Below are positions 9,434 through 17,318 of a DNA stretch of 64,000 bases, in pieces. The first letter of the stretch is position 1. Each line of letters opens with the position of its first letter. The stretch is from Advenella sp. FME57. GTDB lineage: Bacteria; Pseudomonadota; Gammaproteobacteria; Burkholderiales; Burkholderiaceae_B. The DNA is taken from positions 1 through 64,000 of the forward strand of contig NZ_JABUXU010000013.1 of the NCBI RefSeq assembly GCF_014897675.1, given 5' to 3'. The position numbers and the translations under genes were made by a program. The notes beneath the pieces are model-generated. The model did no database searches and was not told where the DNA came from. It worked only from the letters and a program-made list of their open reading frames with translations.

Positions 9434-10406
9434 ACTCGTTCACGTGGATATTGTTATCCCGAATCAGTGTTGCAAATCGCTCAACTTCGGAATCGATCAA
9501 CTGCTCAAGCGCTGCGGGGCCACGCTCCTTCTTTGGAGGAATGGGTGCGGCAAACGTCTCCATTTTTGCAATGACCTCGTTGTTGCTAAACGAGGCTTCA
9601 AGTGCCGCCGAAAGCGTGTCGATAACTGCTGATGGCGTTCCTTTGGGGGCAACGATGGCATTCCAGACTTTCATGTCGAACGCGGGCACGCCTGCTTCCT
9701 TGAACGTGGGTACGTTGGGTAGTTGCTCGACCCGCTTGTCTCCAGAGATGGCGATGGGCAGGATGCGCCCACCTTTGCTCGCCGGAATCATGGTTACCGT
9801 CTGGTCAATGACGGCGTCAAGCGTGCCGGCCATAAGATCCGCAATGGACGGTCCTGCACCCCGATAGGAGATTTGTTCAACGTTACCGTTGGTCACGCTA
9901 TTGAAGTACACAGATGAAATGTGGCCGGTCGAACCCGCTCCGGAGTTGCCAAAATTAAGCTGCTTTTGAGAGCCCTGTGATTTTTCCAATAATTCTTTCA
10001 TGCTTTTGATGCCGCTTTTCTGGCTGACCGATAGCACCATTGGTACGCTGGCAACCAGGCCAATTGGTTCAAGATCACGGCGGGGATCATAATTGGCTTT
10101 GGGATAGAGGGTGCCTGCAATGGCGAAATTGCCCATATTGCCAAATGAAATAGTATAGCCATCTGCCTTTGCGTGCATGAGTTTCTGCAGGCCAATGATG
10201 CCGCCGCCACCACCGACGTTTTCAACAACGATAGTCTGGTTAAGCGCCTTGCTCATGGCGTCAGCGATAACTCGTGCAAGTGCATCTGTGGAGCCGCCAG
10301 GCGCATACGGGACAATCATGGAAATCGGTCTTGACGGATAATCGTTTGCTTGGGCCACTATTGGCAGCAATAATGAGGCTGTGATTGCAGCTAGTATTTT
10401 GTTCAT
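9432..10406 (-). CDS. Bug/TctC family periplasmic solute-binding receptor
   Basis: A 324-residue extracytoplasmic receptor of the tripartite tricarboxylate (Bug) family. The signal peptide ends about residue 20 (VAQA), followed by YPSRPISMIVPYAPGGSTD, the classic Bug N-terminus, and VVENVGGGGGIIG, which forms the carboxylate-binding loop. No TctA or TctB membrane genes lie nearby, as is common for Bug proteins in Bordetella relatives. It is the last gene of the minus-strand module with the two enzymes that follow in coordinates, so its ligand is probably their substrate. Confidence 0.92.
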   Translation of the reverse strand: MNKILAAITASLLLPIVAQANDYPSRPISMIVPYAPGGSTDALARVIADAMSKALNQTIVVENVGGGGGIIGLQKLMHAKADGYTISFGNMGNFAIAGTLYPKANYDPRRDLEPIGLVASVPMVLSVSQKSGIKSMKELLEKSQGSQKQLNFGNSGAGSTGHISSVYFNSVTNGNVEQISYRGAGPSIADLMAGTLDAVIDQTVTMIPASKGGRILPIAISGDKRVEQLPNVPTFKEAGVPAFDMKVWNAIVAPKGTPSAVIDTLSAALEASFSNNEVIAKMETFAAPIPPKKERGPAALEQLIDSEVERFATLIRDNNIHVNE

Positions 10407-10515
10407 GTCTCTTCAAGGCGTTGCGTTTGTATCGCATTGAAAAAACGCGTTGCCTTTCTCCTTTGAATGTATGGGTTTATCTGATATGTTGAAATGCAGG
10501 TAAATCACTGGAGGG

Positions 10516-11430
10516 TTATGGCTTACCGGCGGTCAGTTCCGTCTGGCTAAGGTTTTCCAATAGTTTTGCCAAGGCGGTATGATCCTGGCCTGGTCCGAGC
10601 AAGCCCGCTGCAGATGCCCACATTTCTCTGCATAGCGCCGAGAAAGGGGCTGGCGTTGCTGATTCTGCAGCGATCCCTGTGGCGATGGTCAGATCTTTGA
10701 TCATCAGATCCAGCCCGAATCCAGAATCGAATTTTCGTGAAAGGACGAATTGTTTGAATTTCTTCTGTGTCGAATTATTCATTCCGGTAGAAGCGTTCAG
10801 AATGTCGATCATGACAGATGGGTCAAGGCCAAACCGTTGCCCGATGAGCAGGGCTTCAATTCCGATAAGGAATCCTCCCGCAGAAACCAGATTATTCAGG
10901 GCCTTCATTGCATGGGCAGAGCCAACATCACCGGTATGCGAGATCGTCTTGCCCATCACGGACAGTATTGGGCGCGCCCTCTGAATGATCTCATCGGCAC
11001 CGCCTACCATAATGGCCAGCTCGCCGGTTCGTGCGCGTGCCACGCCTCCCGATACGGGAGCATCAATAAGCGATCCCCCGGCTTGCTGCGTCAATTTGGC
11101 CAATCGCAGTGTTTGGGTGGGTATGCCGGAACTCATTTCAATAACGACGGTATTCGGATTGAGTGCGGCAAGAACGCCATCGGTACCAGTCAGAACCGTC
11201 TCAACGATAGTGCTGGTGGGAAGCATGGTGATAATAAAATTGCATTCCCGAGCCATCTCCTGGCCAGTGGCCGCAACCATGACGCCGCTCAGCCGGGCTA
11301 ACGGCTCTGTCAGGTGCACATTGGCATCCATGACAAGCAATGGGTAGCCCGCCTGCTGAAGTCGGGACGCCATGGGATTGCCCATGCTGCCGATTCCGAT
11401 AAATCCAATTTTCTGATCTGCCAGGTTCAC
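10516..11430 (-). CDS. 3-hydroxyisobutyrate dehydrogenase-family oxidoreductase
   Basis: A 304-residue beta-hydroxyacid dehydrogenase. The Rossmann motif IGFIGIGSMGNPM begins at residue 8. The substrate-binding DAPVSGGVARA lies near 123-133, and the catalytic lysine is K176 in GSAHAMKALNN. Such enzymes oxidise 3-hydroxy acids or reduce tartronate semialdehyde with NAD(P). The start is a GTG that overlaps the TGA of the upstream CMD-family gene by four bases, so the two are coupled. Candidate substrates are hydroxyisobutyrate, hydroxymethylglutarate-like or glycerate acids; the sequence does not decide. Confidence 0.9.
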   Translation of the reverse strand: MNLADQKIGFIGIGSMGNPMASRLQQAGYPLLVMDANVHLTEPLARLSGVMVAATGQEMARECNFIITMLPTSTIVETVLTGTDGVLAALNPNTVVIEMSSGIPTQTLRLAKLTQQAGGSLIDAPVSGGVARARTGELAIMVGGADEIIQRARPILSVMGKTISHTGDVGSAHAMKALNNLVSAGGFLIGIEALLIGQRFGLDPSVMIDILNASTGMNNSTQKKFKQFVLSRKFDSGFGLDLMIKDLTIATGIAAESATPAPFSALCREMWASAAGLLGPGQDHTALAKLLENLSQTELTAGKP

Positions 11431-11849
11431 TTTTTGTCCCCTTCCTGATCAAATTGGCCCGCCTCCTGCAGAACCTGGTTGGCTACCTTGAAGGCATCCA
11501 GACCCGCAGGAATACCGCAATAGACAGTGGCCTGTAGCAGGATCTCCTTTATTTCATCAACGGTCACACCGTTATTGAGTGCGCCCTTTATGTGAAGTTT
11601 GATTTCAGCTGGGCGATTGAGTGCTGTAAGCATCGCCAGATTCAGCATGCTTCTCGTCTTGCGTTCCAGGCCCGGACGGTTCCACGCATAGCCCCAGCAC
11701 CATTCGGTTGTGATGTGCTGGAAGGCCAGCATGAATTCGTTTGCATTGGCCAGTGAATTGTCTACATATTCTGCGCCGAGCACCGCTCTGCGGGTGGCCA
11801 GACCTTCCTTGAACAGCGTATCCAGCGGATTACTTGCGTTTTGGGTCAT
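11427..11849 (-). CDS. Carboxymuconolactone decarboxylase (CMD) family protein
   Basis: A 140-residue CMD-family protein, a fold shared by 4-carboxymuconolactone decarboxylase and AhpD. The pattern TMLNLAMLTALNRPAEIKLH-like core and the KEILLQATVYCGIPAG end are typical of the decarboxylase branch. It has one Cys near the expected site but not the CxxC of AhpD peroxidase partners, so the decarboxylase or lactone-processing branch fits better. AGGAAAT precedes the ATG. It leads the three-gene minus-strand module and faces a GntR gene across a region with a nested palindrome. Confidence 0.87.
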   Translation of the reverse strand: MTQNASNPLDTLFKEGLATRRAVLGAEYVDNSLANANEFMLAFQHITTEWCWGYAWNRPGLERKTRSMLNLAMLTALNRPAEIKLHIKGALNNGVTVDEIKEILLQATVYCGIPAGLDAFKVANQVLQEAGQFDQEGDKK

Positions 11850-11906
11850 TTGATTTCCTCCTGATGGTCAGTTCCAGGTCCTGATTGAAATTCAGGCCAG
11901 ATAAAA

Positions 11907-11939
11907 ATATAGTATGATTGTCATACAATAATACTATAT
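11907..11939. promoter_or_regulatory. Nested palindrome, probable GntR operator
   Basis: Three perfect inverted repeats share this site: ATATAGTAT/ATACTATAT (11907-11915 and 11931-11939), GTATGA-TTG-TCATAC (11912-11926) and ATTGT-CAT-ACAAT (11917-11929). The last fits the TTGTnnnACAA pattern bound by many FadR-type GntR proteins. It lies between the CMD-family gene (minus) and the GntR gene (plus). Confidence 0.7.
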
Positions 11940-12066
11940 GGCAGTTGCTGTTTTTTGTAAATATAATTTTTTCCGGCATCAGCATTGCGGCTATTGATGG
12001 TGGACGCATGTTACGTGCGAGCGTTTGTGATAGGATTTGCTAACTTTTTGAGGCTTGAGTCAGGCT

Positions 12067-12738
12067 ATGGCTACACCAATGGATTTGCATATACACCGGG
12101 AAAATACAACGTTGCGGCAACACGTCACAGAGCGTTTGCGTGAGGCCGTGATTTCCGGCACGTTTACGGCAGGCCAAAAGCTGGTGGAAAAGGACCTGTG
12201 TGCGATGCTCGGAATTAGTCGGACGGTATTGCGTGAATCCCTGCAGCAATTAAATGCTGAAGGACTGATTACAAATATTCCTCATAGAGGACCGGTGGTC
12301 GCGACCATTTCGCGTGAGGAAGTGAAAGATATATACCAGGTGCGCCAGGCACTGGAGGCACTGGCAGGCGAGGGTTTCGCCATCCATGCATCAGAGGCAC
12401 AAATACAGGCCTTGCAGGACTGTCTGGAACGCTTGAAGGCGATAGGCGAAGGCCGCTCTACAGATTCCATACTTGATATCAAAAATCTGTTTTATCGAAT
12501 TTTGCTGGAGGGCTGCGGGAACGATGTAGTGAAAAACCTGTTAACCCAGTTGAACAATAGAATAATGATTTTGCGCCGCATCTCCTTGTCTGGCACAGAG
12601 CGCCTGCCCCATACCATCAAAGAGATTTCTGACATTGTGGATGCGGTGTCCATGAGAAACGCCAAACTGGCCAAGAAGCTGTGTGCCCGGCACGTAGCCA
12701 ACGCAGCAGAGGCGGCGATGAAATATTTGGATCTATAA
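12067..12738 (+). CDS. GntR family regulator with FCD domain (FadR subfamily)
   Basis: A 223-residue regulator. The N-terminal winged helix is seen in LRQHVTERLREAVISGTFTAGQKL and MLGISRTVLRESLQQLNAEGL. From about residue 85 follows an all-helical FCD ligand-binding domain with the DIYQVRQALEALAGE start and the late conserved HTIKEISDIVDA helix. I chose the ATG at 12067; a TTG 12 bases upstream is also in frame. It is divergent from the CMD/dehydrogenase/Bug module and most likely controls it through the palindrome at 11907-11939. Confidence 0.9.
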   Translation: MATPMDLHIHRENTTLRQHVTERLREAVISGTFTAGQKLVEKDLCAMLGISRTVLRESLQQLNAEGLITNIPHRGPVVATISREEVKDIYQVRQALEALAGEGFAIHASEAQIQALQDCLERLKAIGEGRSTDSILDIKNLFYRILLEGCGNDVVKNLLTQLNNRIMILRRISLSGTERLPHTIKEISDIVDAVSMRNAKLAKKLCARHVANAAEAAMKYLDL

Positions 12739-12863
12739 TTGGTACTGACTCAGCCTTGAGCTTACATACGGCAAATGTATTACAAAAACGCGTTTGCAAA
12801 GCGAATATTCTGTGACCGGTAAACACGGCATACTGGTCGCCAGTGTTCAAATCAATCAGAGTA

Positions 12864-12894
12864 GTCCTGGCACGCCAATGATGCGTGCCAGGAC
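12864..12894. terminator. Strong hairpin between convergent genes
   Basis: GTCCTGGCACGC (12864-12875) pairs perfectly over 12 bp with GCGTGCCAGGAC (12883-12894), with a 7-base loop. It lies between the ends of the GntR and HMG-CoA reductase genes. There is no T-run on either side, so the terminator call rests on position and stem strength. Confidence 0.6.
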
Positions 12895-12902
12895 GCGATT
12901 GA

Positions 12903-14174
12903 TCAGTCAGTCTTGAGGTCCTGAAGTATTTTCTGCGCGACGTCTATCCGTACGGTCCCCTGAGAGATCAAAGCATTGGCTACCTGATCAATTTGCTTTC
13001 CGACTGCCCCGGCCATCATGGCAACATTTTGAGCATGCAAGGCCATATGTCCCTTTTGGATGCCCGTCGTTGCCAACGCTTTTAATGCAGCAAAATTTTG
13101 TGCCAGTCCGGTTGCAGCAATAATTCGAGCCAGCTGACTTGCGCTGTTTACGCCAAGTATTTGCAGATTGGCTTTCGCTGTTGGATGAAGTTTGGTTGCT
13201 CCACCGACCAAGCCTACGGCCATTGGAATTTCGAGGCTGCCGACCAGATCTCCGTTTTTGTTTACTTCCCAGTGTGTCAGGCTGCCGTAGTGCCCGTCAC
13301 GTGCTGCATAAGCGTGAGCGCCTGCTTCCACAGCACGCGTGTCGTTGCCGGTGGCCAGGACAACTGCCGATACGCCATTCATGATGCCCTTGTTATGCGT
13401 TGCTGCACGATAAGGATCAGATTGGGCAAAATGGTAGGCACTCATAATGCCGTCGCGGATTGCTTCTCCGCCAATCGCATCACAAGTCCATGTCGCACGT
13501 GCTCGGGCCAGACGCCTGTCAGCAAGATTTGAAAGAATTCTCAGATAGACCTTGCCGCCGGTCCACTGCTCAATCAGCGGAGCCAGTTTTTCTGCCATGG
13601 TATTGACGGCATTGGCTCCCATGGCATCACGAGTGTCGACGATCAGATGTGTAATGACCATGGGCCCGATATTGGAGTCAATGATCCGCACTTCGATATC
13701 CTGCAGCCCCCCGCCCAATGACAGCAAAATGGGATCGCAATCGTCACACAGTTTTTTTATCTGTGCTTTCTGCTCCAGTATGGAGATTCTGCAAAATTGC
13801 GGATTTGTGATGTTAACCAACTGAATTTGGGCAATCATCTGAGAGCCCGACATGGACGTGGTGAATCCGCCATTGTCATAACACTGCCTTGCGGCATTAC
13901 AAACCGCGGCAACCACCGAGGATTCTTCTGTGGCCATCGGCACCAGGACATCGTTGCCATCTACTTTCATATTCGTGGCAATGCCCACCGGAATGTTCAT
14001 GGTGGTAATGACATTCTCGATGAGATGATCGGCGGTGTCAGCGGGCAAATTGCCCGTGTTGAGCATGGATTCGATCGTTTCCGGATCCAGATTGCATCGT
14101 TTTTTGAGAATATCCAGGCGACCCTGTATTCCCAGTTTGTGAAAGCCAGCAATTCGAGAGCTCAGTTCAGGCAT
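12903..14174 (-). CDS. mvaA: Hydroxymethylglutaryl-CoA reductase, class II (degradative type)
   Basis: A 423-residue HMG-CoA reductase of the bacterial class II type, which in Pseudomonas mevalonii oxidises mevalonate to HMG-CoA with NAD. The hallmark motifs are PMATEESSVVAA (catalytic E83), DAMGANAVNTMAE at 183-195, K262 in ATHNKGIMNG, D278 in TGNDTR and H380 in GHMALHAQN. It lies 30 bases after a TRAP transporter read in the same direction, and no mevalonate-pathway kinases are nearby. This context favours use of external mevalonate over isoprenoid synthesis. An HMG-CoA lyase gene is absent from this operon; the only related gene is about 28 kb away and lacks the usual catalytic cysteine. 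Confidence 0.92.
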   Translation of the reverse strand: MPELSSRIAGFHKLGIQGRLDILKKRCNLDPETIESMLNTGNLPADTADHLIENVITTMNIPVGIATNMKVDGNDVLVPMATEESSVVAAVCNAARQCYDNGGFTTSMSGSQMIAQIQLVNITNPQFCRISILEQKAQIKKLCDDCDPILLSLGGGLQDIEVRIIDSNIGPMVITHLIVDTRDAMGANAVNTMAEKLAPLIEQWTGGKVYLRILSNLADRRLARARATWTCDAIGGEAIRDGIMSAYHFAQSDPYRAATHNKGIMNGVSAVVLATGNDTRAVEAGAHAYAARDGHYGSLTHWEVNKNGDLVGSLEIPMAVGLVGGATKLHPTAKANLQILGVNSASQLARIIAATGLAQNFAALKALATTGIQKGHMALHAQNVAMMAGAVGKQIDQVANALISQGTVRIDVAQKILQDLKTD

Positions 14175-14204
14175 GGTGTTTCGTTCCGTTTGAAAAATTA
14201 AAAA

Positions 14205-15518
14205 TCAACGTCTGTCCATCAAGGACGGAAGCCAGGTAACAAGATCTGGGAAGGCTACGCAAAATGCCAGCGCGCATATTTGTAATATCATGAACGGCAG
14301 AACGCCCTTGTATACCGTCCCCATACCCAGATGCGCGGGTAACGGCCCCTTAATATAAAACAGGGTGTATCCGAAAGGGGGGCTGATATAACCTGTCTGT
14401 ATCGTGATGGCGTACAACACGCCAAACCAAATTTCATCAAACCCGAGTAGTTTGACGATAGGCAAAAAGACCGGCACCGTAAGCAGGATGATTCCGATTT
14501 CGTCCAGGACTGTCCCCAGAAAAATAAGAATCAACATCATCGCAGCCAATATGACGTAGGGATGAACCTGCATGTCGCGGATCAGATTCAGCAGTGTATC
14601 GGCGCCGCCCAGGCCCGTAAAAACAGAGACATAGGCTTTTGCGCCAATGGTAATCCACAGGATCATTGTGGTGGCTTTCGCTGTTTCGAACGTTGCGTGA
14701 CGAACGCCGGAATAGTCCAGTTTGCGTTTCAGCATCCCGATGATGAATGCGCCGGCAACGCCGACCGCAGCAGCTTCGGTTGGGGTGGCGACGCCGAAAA
14801 ATATTGAGCCCAGTATCATTATCACAAGGATAATGGGAAAAATAACGCCTTTTACACTTCGCAGCTTGGTCAAAAAGGGGACGCGTTCGCGCCGGGACTG
14901 GGGAATGCGTTCAGGATGCGCATAGGCAACGTAAAGAATGTACAGGATGTAGAAAGTAGCGAGAATTATTCCCGGCACAATGCCGGCAATGAGCATCTTG
15001 CCGATCGATACCTGGGCAGTGACGGCATATACAATGGTCAGAATGGATGGTGGAATCAGAATGCCAAGTGTGCCGGACGCGCATATCGTGCCAGTAACCA
15101 GTTTTGGGTCATATCCCCGCTTGAGCATCTCTGGCATGGCCAGCAGCCCCATTGCTGTGACTGCTGCGCCGACAACACCAGTCATCGCGGCCATTAACAC
15201 GCAGATAAGGACTGTGCCAATGGCGAGCCCGCCCCGTAAGCGGCCGAACCAGATCTCCATGACACCGTACAGTTCTTCAATAACGCCGGTGCGCTGTAAA
15301 ATTGCTGCCATGAAGATATACAGAGGGATGCCCAATAACGCTTCGGAGCGCATGGTGTCGAAAATCTGCAGTACCATGATCACCACTGCATTCGGATCCC
15401 AGAGGGTCACCGTAATGAGAAGTGACAAGCCGCCAAGCACGAAGGCAATCGGCAAGCCGGTGAGCATGAACAGCGTTAACCCGGCAAACATGATGACCAG
15501 AATAATGTTCGCATTCAT
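14205..15518 (-). CDS. TRAP transporter large membrane subunit (DctM family)
   Basis: A 437-residue membrane protein with about twelve segments, the channel of the second TRAP system. Recognisable stretches are LLGIPLYIFMAAILQRTGV, MAAMTGVVGAAVTAMGLLA, TGTICASGTLGILIPPSI and the final TGYISPPFGYTLFYIKG, a form seen in the branch with larger DctQ partners. Its start overlaps the stop of the DctQ gene as ATGA. The next gene downstream is HMG-CoA reductase, which suggests mevalonate or a close analogue as cargo (inference). Confidence 0.92.
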   Translation of the reverse strand: MNANIILVIMFAGLTLFMLTGLPIAFVLGGLSLLITVTLWDPNAVVIMVLQIFDTMRSEALLGIPLYIFMAAILQRTGVIEELYGVMEIWFGRLRGGLAIGTVLICVLMAAMTGVVGAAVTAMGLLAMPEMLKRGYDPKLVTGTICASGTLGILIPPSILTIVYAVTAQVSIGKMLIAGIVPGIILATFYILYILYVAYAHPERIPQSRRERVPFLTKLRSVKGVIFPIILVIMILGSIFFGVATPTEAAAVGVAGAFIIGMLKRKLDYSGVRHATFETAKATTMILWITIGAKAYVSVFTGLGGADTLLNLIRDMQVHPYVILAAMMLILIFLGTVLDEIGIILLTVPVFLPIVKLLGFDEIWFGVLYAITIQTGYISPPFGYTLFYIKGPLPAHLGMGTVYKGVLPFMILQICALAFCVAFPDLVTWLPSLMDRR

Positions 15519-16024
15519 GGCTGTTGATCCTGTTCTCTGTACAGAACGGTCAGCATTTCTGCAAAACTTTGAAGCCCCAGTAATAAAACCGATATGGGTA
15601 TGGCAAACTTGACTGGCCAGACTGGCGGATTCCAGGCGGAAAACGATGTTTCCTTATACTCCCATGCCTGCAGCGCGGGCGAGAATGAATAGGAAAACAT
15701 GATGATGCTGAACACAATAATGATCAAGAAACTGAATAAATCGAGGAGCCGCCGATTCTGTGGCGACAATTTGTTCTTGAGCAAATCAAGATTGACATGG
15801 CCACGCAGGTGCAGCAAATAGGCCCCGCCAAGCAGAAAGTAGGGGCCAAACAGCAGTGTTGCCAGCTCCATGCCCCATGTTGTAGGGGCATGGAACACAT
15901 ATCTGCTGACCACTTCGTACAACATAGAAAAGACGATCAGGAAAATAAGCGATGATGCAATATTGAAAAAGAATTTATTAATACGGGTAATACCCAAAAT
16001 ATAGGCGGACACGATAGCAGGCAT
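15515..16024 (-). CDS. TRAP transporter small membrane subunit (DctQ family)
   Basis: A DctQ-type membrane protein of about 169 residues with four hydrophobic segments. The middle stretch TWGMELATLLFGPYFLLGGA and HLRGHVNLDLLKNKLSP match the family. I used the ATG at 16024, which has GGA eight bases upstream; a TTG start at 16045 would add seven residues. It overlaps the large-subunit gene by four bases. It is part of the TRAP/HMG-CoA reductase operon. Confidence 0.88.
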   Translation of the reverse strand: MPAIVSAYILGITRINKFFFNIASSLIFLIVFSMLYEVVSRYVFHAPTTWGMELATLLFGPYFLLGGAYLLHLRGHVNLDLLKNKLSPQNRRLLDLFSFLIIIVFSIIMFSYSFSPALQAWEYKETSFSAWNPPVWPVKFAIPISVLLLGLQSFAEMLTVLYREQDQQP

Positions 16025-16077
16025 GGAATAGATCCAAAAAAACAATGTTGCAGATAGCGTCTATGTCAGTTGAATGT

Positions 16078-17121
16078 TTAAGATAGCAGCCCAAGATCTT
16101 TCATAAATGCAATTTGGCTGTCCATCATTTTTTTGGCCAGGGGGTTGCCTTTGGTCGCAGACTCCCACGCTTTTACCGCCTGTACTCGGCCTTGCGCCAG
16201 TTCGTCCGCACTCAGCGATGCGACTTCTACGCCTTTGCTTTGGAAAGCCTTCAATGCCAGGGTGTCAGCCACAAGAATATGCTGACGCAAGGCGCCGGAA
16301 ATTTCCCGGGCAGCGGTTGCCAGGGCCGCTTTATTTGATGCGGACAGTTTCTCGTATGCGCCGCGATTGGCCACATAACTTGTCGCTGTTGTAGGCTGAT
16401 GCGGGCCAGGCATGATAATGTACTTGGCTACTTCGGCCAGGCCGGCTTCCAGGTTGGCTGTCAGATCGCCTCGGTCGGCTAAATCGATCACTCCCTTATC
16501 CAAAGCGGAATAGACTTCGTTCGTTGCCAGTGTCGTGACGGACACGCCAAGGGCTCCCATGACAGTGGAGGCCAGTCCGACGAATCGTCCCTTTTTATTT
16601 TTCAGATCTGCGAGCGATTTGATCGGGACGCGTGAATGTATGGGTTCTGGCCCGTATACGGTGGGGGCGATATAATATAAACCCGCAGGCATATAGGCTT
16701 CGCGGGCCAGGGCCAGCCCGTCTTTTTCGTAGAACCAGGCTTCGTACTGGTCTGGTTCGGGAAAGCCGAAAGGGACCGTACTGGTAAAGGCCAGGCCAGG
16801 AATTTTTCCAGCCTCATAGCCGTCGAATGTTTTCATCATTTGGAAGGCGCCACCGCGCACGGCATCAAATGCCTGGTTGGCAGGAACAAGCTGACCCGCC
16901 GAGTAAAGTTGAATCTGGAATTTGTTGTCAGTCAATTCTGCAACACGTTTGACGAATATTTCTTCAAACTTTTGCGGTGTGGTACCCCCGTCCCATAACG
17001 ATTGCATCTTCCACTTCACTATTTCCTGGGCCCGCGCTACGGCAGGCATGCCCAGGACGCCGATGCCCGCAACGGTCCCCGAGGCCAGTTTTTTAAGTAG
17101 ATCGCGGCGTAGGATTTTCAT
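16078..17121 (-). CDS. TRAP transporter binding protein with Tat-type signal
   Basis: A 347-residue TRAP receptor. The N-terminus MKILRRDLLKKLASGTV has a twin-arginine pair followed by a moderately hydrophobic stretch and AVARA before the mature IVKWKMQSLWDGG, so export by the Tat route in folded form is likely. The mature part resembles the DctP branch that binds 2-keto or hydroxy acids (WYEKDGLALAREAYMPAGLY). AAGGAGAC lies before the ATG. It is the first gene of the operon dctP-dctQ-dctM-HMG-CoA reductase and faces the MocR-type regulator across shared repeats. Confidence 0.9.
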   Translation of the reverse strand: MKILRRDLLKKLASGTVAGIGVLGMPAVARAQEIVKWKMQSLWDGGTTPQKFEEIFVKRVAELTDNKFQIQLYSAGQLVPANQAFDAVRGGAFQMMKTFDGYEAGKIPGLAFTSTVPFGFPEPDQYEAWFYEKDGLALAREAYMPAGLYYIAPTVYGPEPIHSRVPIKSLADLKNKKGRFVGLASTVMGALGVSVTTLATNEVYSALDKGVIDLADRGDLTANLEAGLAEVAKYIIMPGPHQPTTATSYVANRGAYEKLSASNKAALATAAREISGALRQHILVADTLALKAFQSKGVEVASLSADELAQGRVQAVKAWESATKGNPLAKKMMDSQIAFMKDLGLLS

Positions 17122-17150
17122 TCATGTCTCCTTGATTTTTTAGAATATAT

Positions 17151-17171
17151 AGGTACAGTAGTGGGTACGGT
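17151..17171. promoter_or_regulatory. Operator motif upstream of the TRAP/HMG-CoA reductase operon
   Basis: AGGTACAGT (17151-17159) followed by AGTGGGTACGGT; GGTAC occurs twice 12 bases apart. The same 9-mer recurs at 17231 and inverted at 17259. It lies 30 bases upstream of the minus-strand TRAP start codon, where a repressor or activator would act. Confidence 0.6.
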
Positions 17172-17230
17172 TAAAAAATATATATTAATTCGCTTGTACG
17201 CTATGATGCTAAGTTATTTGAAATTAAGCA

Positions 17231-17267
17231 AGGTACAGTTTCTTCGAAAGTAGTGGATACTGTACCT
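17231..17267. promoter_or_regulatory. Inverted repeat, probable operator of the MocR-type regulator
   Basis: AGGTACAGT (17231-17239) and its exact reverse complement ACTGTACCT (17259-17267) flank 19 bases. TAGTGGATAC at 17251-17260 repeats TAGTGGGTAC at 17159-17168 with one change. The site lies 52 bases upstream of the regulator start and between two divergent genes. Confidence 0.65.
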
Positions 17268-17318
17268 GAATGTGTAGGGGCACACTTGTTGTGCGCAGCA
17301 CCATACATCGGGACAATC

